Shown: positions 23,601-34,365 of the stretch, one piece after another
Layout: every line of letters starts with the position of its first letter
Numbering within the stretch: the first letter of the stretch is position 1
Assembly: GCA_019096065.1 (NCBI GenBank)
Contig: JAGUCH010000005.1
Coordinates: forward strand, 1,426,001-1,490,000
From: Paracyclopina nana
Lineage: Eukaryota > Arthropoda > Copepoda > Cyclopoida > Cyclopettidae
Direction of reading: 5' to 3'
DNA length: 64,000 nt
Translations under genes and position numbers: made by a program
Notes under the pieces: generated by a model
The model's database searches: none
What the model was told of the DNA's origin: nothing
Seen by the model: only the letters and a program-made list of their open reading frames with translations

Positions 23601-26600
23601 TGAAGTATTCAAGAGTCACCGTTGACTTGGCTTACTTCTTTGGCTCCTCCACTTTTTACAAGTTCAGAGAGGAGCACTTGCATGATTTGCTGAAATTCTA
23701 CCACGAGAAATTGACTGCTGATTTGGAGAACTTTGGCTACAGGGGCATTTACAGCTTTGAGGAGCTCCTAGCCGACTTTGACGACACTTGGGTCTTTGGA
23801 TTCTCCATCAGCTGCTTGCATATTCAGGTTGATCTATTTTAATTTTTTTCAGGCCTCCATCTTGACATGTATCGTGCCTTTTCAGATCCTGAACATGAAC
23901 TTTGATGGGCCTGATTCATGGGACCCAGAGATGATGGGAGATCCAGAAAGGGAAAAGGAACAATGGGAGCTGTTGGCTAAATCTCAGCTGGTGGCAGCTG
24001 GAAAAAATAAGTCTTACTTGGACAAAGTCTTTGGTCTGGTGAATGAAGCAGCCAAAAGGAACATTATTTGAAAATAAAATCCTCTCCCACTAATTTAAGG
24101 CTAATTTTTGTGAAGTCAACAAATGGGAGTCGTTTCTGATGGCTCCATAGAACCTTTTGAACCTTCATTAATTTTACAGCAGATTACAAATAGGGAACTC
24201 ATCTATTTGGTGAAAATTGCCTGAGAAACCGGCAAGATTATTATGGTTTCCCCCACAAGTTAAGTTTTGTTTTGAAATTAGATGACGACAGATCGGATCA
24301 AGAGTCAAGGTGAATTTAGAAGGGTCAAAGTGGGAGCATTTCCAATCACACATGTCTGACTGGTCGATTTAGGGGGTCATAAAAATGCTACGATTCAGAA
24401 AGTCAAGAATGTAGTACCTATTTTCAACTAGATAAGACAAAAGGTGGGTCAAAAGCCTGAACAGCAGAAAAAGAGCTCATTTCATTGTAGCTATAATCAA
24501 GATCTTTCTTTATAAAGACTATACCAAGATGAATTCGTCTAGACTTTGGAAATAATTGCAGCAGGGCCAAATTGAAAGTTGGCTCAAGTTTCAGCCTGCG
24601 GCCACCAGATTTTCCCAGAAAATCCCCATGCGAAGACAACGTTGCAAAATAGCTTAGATGAAAAGAAGTTTTTTCCTTCGTCTGCAGCAGCTGCAGTCAC
24701 GAGAATTTGAGATTGCCTTAAACACGCAAACACCTCATTGATGCCTGCCAGCAAGCAGATTTTGCTCTCAAAAGGGTATTATTCTATGGGTAAATAAGAT
24801 CTTTGAAAATCCAATTATGTACGTACCCCCTCAAATCAGCATGCTTCCTTTGCCAATTTTGCTGCCTAGAACCAAAATTAAATCGGTGCCTCAGAAATGG
24901 TGACTCGCTAGACTGATTCAGCTGACTCACTCGAAAGATCAACTTGTTATGAAAATTAGTCAACACTAATGATTGTCTACCAATTTCCTCATGAATGATG
25001 AGGAACTCAAATTGTCGTCCCATGATATTGAAGTTTTCAGATAATTATAAACTTCACATAGAGATCCAAATCATAACTTTTTGTCGCTATCTAGTGAAAA
25101 AATATGGGAAGTTCTGGAGTGAAAAGTGATGCGACGACTTTTTTGTTGACAAAACGGTACTATTTTTTTCAGGCAAACAATTTTAGAAAAGTCGGTATAA
25201 TTCTTGTTTTTTATTTGAGAAATCATGCTAACAAAAAGTACAAGAAGTTTTGTAAATAGTCATATCAATTATTGTTAGCTTCAAACTAAAAATTAAAGAT
25301 TCATTGAAAATATCAAAATTAAAAAAAGGATTGTGGCCAAATCGATTCGCTTTTTGTAGCGCGACATTCTGCCTCACGATAGTGTTGTTTCTTGATATCT
25401 TATGCATTCATACAATTTCTGTCAGAAAAGGCCATGTCAGTAGGAATCTTATTGTAAATAGAACTAACTGGTACTGATGATTTCCTTTCCGGATACACGC
25501 CAATTTTGCCCATAAAGATCGCGTGGAAGACTAGGGCGTTCTCATATTGGACTTTAGCTTGCCAAAACCTGATTTTGGTTAACCAAAAACCTGTTTTCGG
25601 TAGGTAGGCACTACATAGCGCTTGACTAAAACCAGTTTTTGGTTAACCAAAATCAGGTTTTGGCAAGCTAAAGTCCAATATGAGAACGCCCTACATGTCA
25701 ATGTTATTGTTATGATTTAGATCTCTATTACGTACGAAAGATTTCAAGTTTGATATTATCTAGTTGTTGTTTTTTTTGCTAGTGAACAGATCAATTTCCG
25801 ATCCCTTTTGATGAGAGGGGCACGACCTTCTCATCAAATCCGGATTTTTGGGCCTCAATAGGAAAGCAGGTGTGAAGCCGGGCAAATGAGTCAAATTTTA
25901 TTGTAATATCACGTGAGGAGCAAATAATAACACACACTTTTCTTTTCTGGATCACCGACACTAAGCTGATACAGGCTACAGCATTACATCATCAGACTCT
26001 GTTCAATTAATCTCATGATGAGGAAGGAAAATATTTCACGCTTGTTTACCTTTTTCAAAGCAGCACGTCTTTGAATTAATGGCATGAAGCTTCAGCCCGA
26101 GCTAATTACAATTTTAGAACAATTATCAGCCCCATTTTTCTCTGACTAAAATTCGAGAAAATAATTCAAAAAGTGTCTAGGGTTAGTGCAAGGGGAATGA
26201 CCTGTTTCAGTTGTGTATAGTGTGATTTGAGGAGACATTTTACGAGCATTGCATACGATAATTTCACACTACAGTATCACACTGGGGGAATTGAGGTTTT
26301 TTCGGTTTAAAAGAGTACTACGTTTGTGGGCATAGCATGCCCAGTGTGTCCATGAAAGTCATAAAGATGCCCACTCACATGCTATGACATCCCCTTTCTG
26401 AGTTCCAATAAACAAGAGTGAAATTGCATTCGTGAGCCCGTAAAATAGCCAAAGTAGGTGAGAGAAGTTTAAAATTATTGGCTACATTTCGTGATTTGAG
26501 AAATGTTAGGTCGGTAATTGTGTGATTTTTATCGTTTGGCTGTAGTGAAGCGATTTATCTTCATATTGTGGACAAGATGTGTTGAGAGGAAAATTGATCA

Positions 26601-27343
26601 AAAAGCACAACAAAAGGTCGTTCAACCAAAAATCTACAAGAAGAACAAGTTGGTGGTAGTAGCCAAGAGCTGAGCCTTTGTCAAGATGAAGATTTCGATC
26701 TAGTGTGTTTAAGTCGATTTTTTCCACAACTATTAACTTGTAGCGCGGCTCCTACTGACTCCACTGCATGCCCAATTTTTTTTGAAGTAGGACAAAAAAG
26801 TCTCTCCCTTCTAGCTTTAGAAAAGCCGAAATGCAGCTGACGCGCGCGCGCTCAACGGAGAAAAGTAAACAAAACGTGCGCGCGCGCGTACAGACTTTTT
26901 CAGCTGAAAATTATTCAAAACGCAATTGCTGCGACGACTTGGGCATACACAGTGGTGGTCTGGAAACCGACTCTCTGATTAGCACAGTGGGCCCATAGAT
27001 GGACTTGAGCACTGCAATGCCAAGTGCATTTAAGGCCTGTGGGCCTCACAGTGCCATGACTGATGACACTAAAAGAAAACGCACTCACCTTTGAACTTTT
27101 AGCACGCCCATTTGATGATGATGGGTCACCTCCTTGAAGCATTGAGAGCAAAAAGAAGTTGCGGCCTTTATTTGGCGGAGAAGGCCTTCTGCCATGATCC
27201 TCGTTTGCTTGGGCTTCAAATCGAACCGTTTTCCGCTTGATGGCATCCTGACTTTTGGATCGACTTCCCAGCCCCGAATTCTGGCTGAAACCAATAGTTT
27301 TTCGGGGCAAGGTTGTGCTCAGCCAGTTCTCGTTGCCGTTCAT
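5769..27343 (-). CDS. Mlck: Myosin-light-chain-kinase-like Ig-FN3-kinase protein (whole gene, 6 coding exons)
   Basis: The model joins exons 27343-27089, 20291-20018, 19812-19314, 17174-16593, 15063-14715 and 8612-5769. Every junction has GT/AG ends and matching phase (0, 1, 2, 2, 0), giving 4803 nt or 1600 aa. Domain order: about 1020 mostly disordered Ser/Lys/Asn-rich residues, one I-set Ig (about 1024-1115), one FN3 (1120-1223), an acidic Glu/Ala linker, a Ser/Thr kinase (1279-1534) and a basic CaM-binding helix (1551-1573). Known for the family: Ca2+/calmodulin-activated phosphorylation of myosin regulatory light chain. Inferred: one long transcript. The exon 2-3 junction has a weak acceptor, and the 6.1-kb last intron means the kinase exon could instead have its own promoter. 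There is no telokin-type Ig after the kinase. A 5' non-coding exon is implied by the AG acceptor 3 bp upstream of the ATG. Confidence 0.72.
11289..12030 (+). repeat. Three diverged tandem units of about 150 bp, one split by a MITE
   Basis: Units begin near 11289, 11437 and 11872. Each holds GTGATTTCA, then after 40-60 bp CTTGACCCAATGCAT, then AGAAG/TTCTC-rich sequence. Without its 277-bp MITE and TTT duplication, the middle unit is about 155 bp. The array lies in the long last intron of the MLCK gene and has no coding potential. Confidence 0.8.
11542..11818. mobile_element. MITE copy 1, internally deleted (277 bp, 3-bp TSD TTT)
   Basis: This copy is in the opposite orientation to the two 392-bp copies. 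It keeps both outer ends (GGTGGATCCCACAACATTAG and its complement) but lacks about 115 bp next to one end, so one inner palindrome arm is gone. The flanking TTT is duplicated. The tandem-repeat unit next to it shows the same site without the insertion (near 11988). Confidence 0.9.
14715..15063 (-). CDS. Mlck: MLCK coding exon 5 (disordered region)
   Basis: The exon lies between acceptor TTCTTTTCAG and donor GCG|GTAAGC. It starts in phase 2 (completing AG|G = Arg) and ends in phase 0, as the neighbouring exons require. It encodes about 116 residues rich in Ser, Lys, Glu and Thr, including VASMVRRFERDNG and a run of seven Thr, with no recognised domain. GAGGCC or GGCCTC occurs at least five times. 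Confidence 0.72.
16593..17174 (-). CDS. Mlck: MLCK coding exon 4 (disordered region)
   Basis: The exon is 582 nt, from acceptor GTCTCCAG to donor TTCAG|GTAAGG, phase 2 at both ends. It encodes about 194 residues of Arg/Ser/Glu-rich sequence ending in a short polyglutamine run, with no recognised domain. The acceptor is only 11 bp from the end of a MITE (17186-17577), so the branch site and upstream intron are transposon sequence. Confidence 0.72.
17186..17577. mobile_element. MITE copy 2 (392 bp, 3-bp TSD ATA)
   Basis: The ends AGGTGGATCCCACAACATTA and its reverse complement are perfect inverted repeats, and most of the element is palindromic. ATA flanks both sides (17183-17185 and 17578-17580). 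It is about 99% identical to the copy at 21205-21596 (four differences seen). Three-bp duplications point to a PIF/Harbinger- or CACTA-type source, but no transposase is encoded. It sits in an MLCK intron 11 bp from the exon 4 acceptor. Confidence 0.92.
19314..19812 (-). CDS. Mlck: MLCK coding exon 3 (disordered region)
   Basis: The exon is 499 nt, ending at donor GGAAG|GTAAAT in phase 2, which fits exon 4. The proposed acceptor is ATCCAAG at 19813-19814, chosen because it alone matches the phase-1 donor of the previous exon; its polypyrimidine tract is poor. An open frame continues upstream to an in-frame ATG at 19846, so an alternative first exon is possible. The product is polar, with a proline motif APPRPPK that could bind SH3 domains. 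Confidence 0.6.
20018..20291 (-). CDS. Mlck: MLCK coding exon 2 (basic/charged region)
   Basis: Acceptor TTAACCAG is followed by an open frame that starts in phase 0 with LKRLEHKSLPDLTNDELLQE and ends at donor TTCAGAG|GTGAGA in phase 1. The phase-0 start fits the donor at 27088. The segment has a short predicted helix and then polar, Asn-, Pro- and Lys-rich sequence. I do not recognise a domain. Confidence 0.65.
20712..20921 (-). CDS. Possible alternative terminal exon of the MLCK gene (short isoform)
   Basis: A good acceptor (CTATTGTATTGCAG) is followed in phase 0 by 69 codons and a TGA. The peptide is polar (Ser, Pro, His, Asn, Gln), beginning APDSTKLGSSIWNF and ending VQQQPHQNQG, like the rest of this gene's disordered region. 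The phase fits the donor at 27088, so splicing exon 1 to this exon would give a kinase-less protein of about 154 aa. No clear poly(A) signal was found. It could equally be a chance open frame. Confidence 0.3.
   Translation of the reverse strand, partial: APDSTKLGSSIWNFWSPKVPQTSLHGSPHPHRKNRIREGFNFGHPTRISQFNNNGKLTPVQQQPHQNQG
21205..21596. mobile_element. MITE copy 3 (392 bp, 3-bp TSD ATT)
   Basis: Same family and length as 17186-17577, with intact terminal inverted repeats and ATT target duplications (21202-21204 and 21597-21599). It lies 126 bp upstream of the CHK kinase-like start codon, so it probably forms part of that gene's proximal promoter or 5' UTR. Confidence 0.92.
21723..24071 (+). 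CDS. CHK kinase-like (EcKinase / DUF1679-type) protein
   Basis: Exons 21723-21983, 22043-22235, 22298-22673, 23551-23827 and 23886-24071 join in phase to 1293 nt, 430 aa, the usual length for this arthropod-expanded family of aminoglycoside-phosphotransferase-fold kinases, some of which act on ecdysteroids. The N-lobe Lys lies in IVKC. The catalytic loop HNDLHMSN (266-273) has the conserved Asp and Asn, and the metal-binding DxQ is LLDLQL (D290, Q292), so it looks active. Introns 1, 2 and 4 are 59, 62 and 58 bp; intron 3 is 877 bp. A closer AG before the last exon would leave a 25-bp intron and is rejected. The ATG sits in CACCATGG. AATAAA follows the stop immediately. The gene is nested in an MLCK intron on the opposite strand. 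The substrate is unknown. Confidence 0.93.
25534..25691. mobile_element. Foldback MITE (158 bp, TA flanks)
   Basis: Arms of about 60 bp begin GGGCGTTCTCATATTGG and end with its complement; TA lies on both sides. The inner arms contain TTTTGGTTAACCAAAA palindromes. The end sequence is shared with the 393-bp element at 39500. Confidence 0.88.
26835..26910. other. Alternating CG tract with CAGCTG ends
   Basis: CAGCTGACGCGCGCGCGC, then GTAAACAAAACGTGCGCGCGCGCG, then CAGCTG at the far end. Similar CG-rich islands with GTCAGCTGACG or GTAAACAAA occur near 22767, 34813-34850, 47876 and 51315. The tract lies just downstream of MLCK exon 1, in its intron. Confidence 0.5.
27089..27343 (-). CDS. Mlck: MLCK first coding exon with start codon and PP1-type docking motif
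   Basis: Acceptor TTTGCTGCAG is followed by AAA and then ATG (MNGNENWLSTTLPRK...), and 85 codons lead to donor TTCAAAG|GTGAGT in phase 0. The start is chosen because it is the first in-frame ATG after the acceptor; longer readings need a non-ATG start upstream of it. Residues 38-42 read KTVRF, matching the RVxF docking consensus for protein phosphatase 1. The intron that follows is 6.8 kb and contains the CHK kinase-like gene on the other strand. Confidence 0.65.
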
Positions 27344-27346
27344 TTT

Positions 27347-27620
27347 CTGCAGCAAAATAAAAAACGAGGGTTAAATTGTTATTCGTGCTTGTAGTACAAA
27401 GGTAACATTAGGCTTCATGGCGGTCGGAAGTGAAAATTAGCATATACTCCGCTAAACCCATTTAATATTGCTCCAAAGAGCATCGTCTTCGAAGTACATA
27501 CAGGGTGAACGCAAAAGAATGATCGCTTAAAATGGGAAAAAGAAATATCTCGCTGGAGATTTCAACGCGCGGCCGCGCGCGCGCGAACGGCTATCGACTC
27601 TTGCCAACAAACATTTTTGG
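27347..27620 (-). promoter_or_regulatory. Candidate MLCK upstream region with CG island
   Basis: The stretch upstream of the first coding exon holds a NotI-type CG island (CGCGCGGCCGCGCGCGCGCG, about 27568-27590) in otherwise AT-rich DNA. A 5' non-coding exon must exist somewhere upstream; a weak donor-like GTATGT occurs near 27500. No core promoter element is clear. Confidence 0.25.
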
Positions 27621-30600
27621 GGAGAGGAAATTGGAATTGCTTAGCATAAAAGCAATATAATATAGACACCCAGTAAGGAGAAAAAAATGTTTTTACGCGC
27701 ATTGGATAATGGGTTTTCTTCTGCTTCGAGGATTCGAGGCCATCTGCAGCACGAAAGAATAAACAAAAAGGTTCTTTGCAATTTACAAATTGTTGACCTA
27801 TTCACTTCTATTTAAAGTCCCATTTTTCACGTTGTGCCTCAAACGCAAATAAGATACGGATGAACCAGATGCATAAAAAAATACGAGTGTAAAGAGACAA
27901 TGCGTAATCAAGCGAAAAAAGGCGTGTGAGCCAAATCAACATTGCATGTCTTATCTCCATGGAGGCCAAAAGCGAGGCCTTACAAGGATTTGAGCGAGTG
28001 GGTATCAGCTAATAGGGCAAAAAGCCACAGTTGATGAGATCAAATGAATGGTTTAGGCATAATCATGAAACCCCTCTTTTTGCTGGCATTTTTCAGCACC
28101 CTGTAAATCAGCTGATGATAAATGACTCTGCAGCATTTCAGCAATCAAGGAACTTGACAAATGATTAGAATGAAGGCTTTGCATTCTTTTGCAAAGTGGC
28201 TCTGAAAAACCACTTTCCATCCTTAGAGCTGCTGCTTTTACACAGAAGGTCCTCTCAGTGAAACTTGATATCACAGGTTGGCCCATAAAAACATTGTCAT
28301 AAATATTGGGTTTCATTAGAGGCCAAGGCTCCTCCCAATTCCGCTGATCTAGAGTCTCGTGGGAAAAACATCATTTATGGACGCACAAATGACACCTCGA
28401 CTTTGCCATTGGGTAGATATAAAAAAATAAGCTCAGTTTTCACTCAAAATAAGCTGTTTGATGACATTTCATAAGGAAATACAAGACATACTTGTTAAAT
28501 TGGGTATTTGACACTAATAAAAAAAGTTTCTTGATGTATGTGGAATCAATGCGTAAAATTGCTTTTTTGGTATTTTTTAATTAATGGGCTTACATGGTTT
28601 CGCGCCCTTTGAAATATGACAACAAGCTTTGAAAAAAGCAGCAACTTATTATTTAGTAAGTATTGATGGCTGCAATTATGAGGCAAAGTGTTTTTTAAAA
28701 GTGTACAGACAAATGATATCTTTTCAAGAAAGGGTGGTGCTTGTCTATAGTAAACAACTGTAGGAGGACTTTTATCATAGGTTCCCTTTTGAGTAGTCAA
28801 AGCTGTCACAATTGACACTTTATTGATAAGGTATCATTATGTCTAAAACTGCTGGCTTTGACAACGCCCAAATGTCAAACAAACGGGTCGTTTAGATCGA
28901 AGCACTCCCAATGCACTACCACACTAATGGACCTCCTCTTTGCAAAAGAGAAATCTGATTTTGGCATTTCTTTACTTGTTCTGCTAAACTCGTCGAGATG
29001 CATCGAGATAGCTTCAAAAAGGTTACTATACTGCTCAACATCTCAATGTAGTAGGTGTGCTGCAAAATCAGACTTCCCAAGCAGCTACTTTGAAATTGAA
29101 GCATTAGCTGCTGCTGCAGGCCAAAATCATGGATTCAATCAGATCTATTGATGGTGTCAGTTGAATCAAGTAGTATCTGCATTTTATTATAATTGAGGCC
29201 TTTTAACATTCTTCCTCTGTTTACTTATAATAATATTCTGCTAAAAGCTTTTACTACCACATTCCTGCATAGATAGTAGTGGGCAGTACTTGAAAAACCC
29301 ATTTTGCACAAATGGCACTTTTAGCTGATTCTCACAGCCCCCAAAAAATAAAAGTCTCCAATTTAGCTTTTGATGAAAAAACATCATCTGGTTGCCTTAA
29401 ATAAAGATGAGTACTTTTATAAATGTGGAACTAGTACTTTGCTACACACATCATCTGGCAATTCGAGGAAAAAGTCAGCTATTTCATCATCAAAGTAACC
29501 TAGAAATAATGGCAATCAATTAACCTTCCTCCATCATCAAAAACCTCAAATTGCCACATTATTAGAGGGCTTCTCCTCATCAGCCATCTAGTGGGGAAAA
29601 GTGGCACTACTTCATCATAGCTTTGTTAATTGGATCTGCTGCTGCAATTGAGAGAACTAGTTTTTCCTTCAAAATTGGCCACCCAACCTTTAATAGCACT
29701 ATTTCTCGAGAGAAAAAGTCATCCATCAAGCTCAATGTATTTCCTAGTAAAATATGGTGGTGGTGGTGGCCAAACCTTTAATACACAACAATACCAGTTA
29801 GAGAGAGAGAGAAACGTGACAAATGATGTTGATAGCTTCACTTGGACTCTCACTCGGTGATGGTATCAATCCACATGGTCAAAATGGGTAAAGCCCCACA
29901 AAAAAGCTATGCATCGACTTTACATTGTCGCAAAACGCCTTATTAAACATGCAACTGCTATGAGTCACCAAGGTAGACAATGCAATTTTATTCAAAGTTT
30001 ATAGCCATGGGTCCTTGATGTAGTACTCTTGAACAAAGTGAATTGTTGAGATTAAATTGAGATAGTATCTTTGACTTCAGGGTGGGATGACGGAGACATT
30101 AGTCAGTATTTGCATACAAAATGATGTCCTTGTGTCCGTCTTCTGCTGCTGAAGTGAAGAACCCATTGTCCAGTCTCTGCTAGATCAAGACAGGAAGACC
30201 TTCTTACATGCCTTGTTACTATCAGCAATAACAAGGAGCTTGAATGTTTGCGCTAAAAGATTACGTTTAACAGCCGCAGCGCTAGCTTCAACATGAAGTT
30301 GCGTCAAAGGTTGCGTGACTATGCCTCTAAATTATTGCGCTACATAGCTAACATGGAAATTCCGCCAAATTGATATTTCACAATTTTCTAATTTCTTCTG
30401 TTGCTGAAATCATTATATTTCTCACAGCAGTTTTTTAAAACTATTTTTAAATAGTAATGGTTGCTGCACTAGGTATTTTAACCCAAATAGCGCAAATGTA
30501 ATCAAAAGTATTTATAAGCCTCATGATATCCTAAATGTATCATGCAACATGTTAAAGGATTGTACCAGTTACATTGTAGTGTACATGAATAATTTGCTTA

Positions 30601-31904
30601 TTAGCAAAGATAATTAAATTTTTTTGAAGGTTTTGTCAAAAAAAGGCCCTAATATTGAAATTCCCTGGGTAGGTTATTGAAATATGCCCATATTCTTTTC
30701 GTTCAGAAGGTTGTAAGAATAAATTGTTGATAATTCCATTATACTACCGAACTATTATAATCACTTGAGGTAGCTATCAAAAACTTGATTGTACCGAGCC
30801 CGATTTGGTACCTTTATTAAACGAATTGGTAAATGCCTAATGTACGGCAAATCTCATCGTCTAAAAATGTGAAAAGCGTGATAACAGCTAATTCTTAGAA
30901 TACTTAGAAAATTCAGAGGTTTTTGGTTTTTTTTCAAAAAAAGCTTTGACAAAGCCTAATAATAAATCTGTGTGACTGAAGTTTTAATTGGTTCAAGATC
31001 GTGAAGATTTGAGCAGATGTTTTCTTGGCTAGTTGTAAACTTAGAAGTGATGTGAGGAAATTTGTTAAGGTTTTTTACCTTGACTTTGGGAAGTTGACAC
31101 TAAAATTCTCTCGTTTTACGTGGTTAGGCTAAACATAATTTAGCCACACTCCACCGCCCATGAACAATTGTAATTCATCTAAAATGAATTTTCTGCTCTA
31201 AGGTTTTTCAGCAGAAAGAAAAGTACAATTTCATCGAAAATTCTTGCACGTTAATTTGAATCGAGAAGAGTCATTACGGTTTTTACAGCTTCTGCCATCA
31301 AATGATTTTCCCAACATTCTTGCTCACCATAAAACACAGATAGAAGAAGAAGATGGATGAGCAGAATTTTGTCAAAATAAAATGTACTTTCTTTCAGAGA
31401 CAATTAATTGCTATTTAAAGGCTCTTAAAACAGCTTTGCCTTAATATTATCATTTTTTAAGAAAGCTGTATTATCCTCTGTCATCTAAAGTTTATTAAAA
31501 ATGTACCTTAGAGCAATTTTGTTAGAAAAATGGAACCATGAAGGCTAATTAATTATAGGAAATTGCATCTTTTAATAGCAGCAGGAAAACTCAGAAATCC
31601 CCACTTAAAAAGCCTTCTAAGGCTGATACAGCTAGGATTTGCAGCAAGATTAACCCACTTCAAGACCAAGCTGGTATTTGCTTACCTTCCACACAAAGAT
31701 GAGGACTTTCCATGGGTAAATAGCACTTAAAAGTGGTAATAATCCTTCATTGTCACACTCCTCTGTTTTTCGTTTGCTTCACATGTTTACCTCACTTGCG
31801 TATGGGCCAGACTGAAAATGCGCGCGTTCACGAGGTTGTGTTCCTGTTTCTTCTTTGCGAAACTTCTTTTTTGAAGCCTACATACGAGCAGTATTAGTAT
31901 TTTA

Positions 31905-32078
31905 CCTGCTGCTTTTCGGGACTGAGAAGGTGCGGTAAAAATTGCGCGAGTATGGTAAACAAAAAACCAAGACGAATCTTTTCACCGAGCGAAGCGAGGT
32001 CAAAAGTGAGTCGAGGTTTTATGTTTACCATACGAGCGCAATTTTTACCGCACCTTCGAAGTCCCGAAAAGCAGCAGG
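31905..32078. mobile_element. Foldback MITE (174 bp, TA flanks)
   Basis: Arms of about 65 bp (CCTGCTGCTTTTCGGGACT... GGTGCGGTAAAAATTGCGC) form a near-perfect inverted repeat. The loop contains GAGCGAAGCGAGG. TA is present on both sides. Confidence 0.87.
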
Positions 32079-32470
32079 TACAAATTTTATGCACTTAAAC
32101 CGAATTTCCAAGTGAGTAATGAACTTGCCGAAATCAAGCGCAATTTCAATTTGGCTTCTGTTCATAAGAATTGGCTGATTTGTATTGCCTTCTTTGGTAA
32201 CTCTGCAGCAGCAGAAGCACTGAGATCTCAGCAAGAAAATCATAGATCTGCTGTGCAGCTGTTTTTCAGTTTTCTTGCTTCATCAGTTCATTGTTACATC
32301 CTAGAGAACGTTGAGAAGAATTTCACAAAAAAATGGAAGCTGTCCCTTTTCCGAAGTTCCTTGTTCCAACCAGTAATAGTGTTCAATCTGGAGCTATGGA
32401 GGAAGCCCAAGATCAGCAAGAAGTAATGTGCGATCAGGATGACCAAGAAATGCAACCTGACTTGTTGTTG

Positions 32471-32586
32471 GTAAAAAGTAACCCTAGCTAGGGTTCTCAT
32501 TTACCATTAACTAAGTAAAAAGTAACCCTAGGGTTCTCATTTACCATTTACTAAGTAAAAAGTAACCCTAGGGTTGTCATTTACTT
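32471..32586. repeat. Short tandem repeat with AACCCTAGGGTT palindrome
   Basis: Nearly three units of 40-44 bp, each GTAAAAAGTAACCCTA(GCTA)GGGTT followed by CTCATTTACCATT. The first unit carries a 4-bp insertion in the palindrome. No gene overlaps it. Confidence 0.8.
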
Positions 32587-34365
32587 CATAGCGCATCGGG
32601 AGTGCAAAAAAGCTGAGTCAACCGGCAAAGTGAATTACTCACGAGGAAATTCGGTTTACAGTGCGTAAAATAAATTGCTCACGCTCAGTTCGAATCCTGG
32701 AAGTTCTAATATGCGCAAAGGAACACTCTTAGTTTTGACAAGTGCCTGGCTGCTGCAGCTAAAACTGCAAGTGCTAAAGCTTCTCGCGAAAAATTCGACT
32801 TCTCACTGACTGACAGGGTTCAAGGTGGTTTTTGCACATTTTATGCACTATATCACATTTTGTGGCAGAGCCTTCGATTTTGCCTCAAAAACCATTAGTG
32901 GCACTGGTTATAATCACACACTTTTTTTTTATGGGAAATGACGTATTTTTTTCGTTTGGGTGGAGATGACCTCAGAGCTGAAAAAGTCGGCTTTTTTGGA
33001 TAATTGAGGAAGAATGACACTTTTACTTCAGTGTATGGAGCATAGATTACTTCTCCTTTTTCTTAGCTCAGAAGAAGAATATTTAAAATGAGCAATTTAG
33101 TGAGCTCGTATTTTAACCCTTTTTTCAAGGCCTTGATTTGCAAAGCTCGTGTTCAACATTACGTAAGGAAACTGGAGCCTTAATTTTAGCCCAGATTAGA
33201 GACGAATTATTGCCTGCAGTGTCATAGTAATTGCAGAGCCAATTAGGGCTGTGCCATTATGGAATAAGTGTGAAGTGTGCAATTTGTAGGACACATGAAC
33301 TTTTGAGGCTTTTTTCGCTTTTTCAAAGGACATCCTGTGGTATTTTTTCTATAATTGAAACTTTGCTACCCATGTGTGTATGTATGCTCTATGGGAAGGC
33401 CATGACCCTCTTTTAATAAATAATGCCCAAAAAGTGAAACCAAAGACTTGCACACATATTGTATAAAAGGTTTGCAGTCTGCAACAATGTTGAAAATGAG
33501 ATCTTCTCTCTCTCTCTCTCTGAGGATTATTTTCAAGGCTTCCAACTCATTTTACTCCATTGTGCTCAATGGCATGGGAACATTTTTGCTCGCAGCTCAC
33601 AACAAGCATTCATCACGTCTGGTCGGGATTGAATTTTTTCTCAAGATCCTTGAATATCAAACGATAATAGCTATCTGCCATGACATCATTGTTGCTGTTG
33701 TCATTTACCATGAAGAAGTGCAATATCCTGCCAATTATTATTATAGAAGTTTTCATCTGACATCCTTTAATGCTGTCTCAAAGCCTGCTGGCTTAAATGT
33801 AATTTTACTTATTATAGTTTCAGTCAAGCTTTGTTGTCTGCACTAATATAGCATGAATGGGTGACCTAGCTTTAAAAATGATGATGGAAAACAATTGATA
33901 AAGTGTGAGCTGATCAATCACCATTCAGCTGCTTGGCAAAGCCCATTATTTCTACTTTTCAATACATCAATTCTTCGTAGGTAATTGCAAAACTGCAAGT
34001 TATGTAGTATCCTTGAAATGGCTGCTACACTTTAAAGCTGTGAACGTGAAACACGAGGAACTGTTTTTGCATCCAATACTTTTTCTGCACATAATTCTAA
34101 ATGTACACACTAAGTGGTCACGACCCTCCTCTTTGAGAAGTTGATGAAGTCTCCACAAACATAATTAGGGCAAGCTCACTTATCCTTGAAAATTAGGCAA
34201 TTACCTGTGTCATATATCGTGAGAAAAGCGCAAAGAGACCAAACAGAAATCACGCAACCTTTCTCACATTTGATAAGTCAATTCTTTCTTCAGTTCTCTC
34301 TCTAAGCGACAATTCTGACAATTTGAACGAGTTGATTATAATAGGCATACACTATTGTGGCTTGG

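Larger units (their letters stand above)
27621..34365. other. Intergenic, mostly unassigned
   Basis: AT-rich with many short frames lacking splice context or composition of coding DNA. The foldback MITE at 31905 and the short tandem repeat at 32471 are the only structured elements seen. Confidence 0.5.

Noticed and set aside
23853..23885. Upstream acceptor for the last CHK kinase exon adding 11 in-frame codons
   Set aside because: It would leave a 25-bp intron, far below the 51-62 bp minimum seen in this window.
33448..33846. 132-codon plus-strand frame
   Set aside because: AT-rich hydrophobic composition, a CT microsatellite inside, no splice partners and no family recognised.
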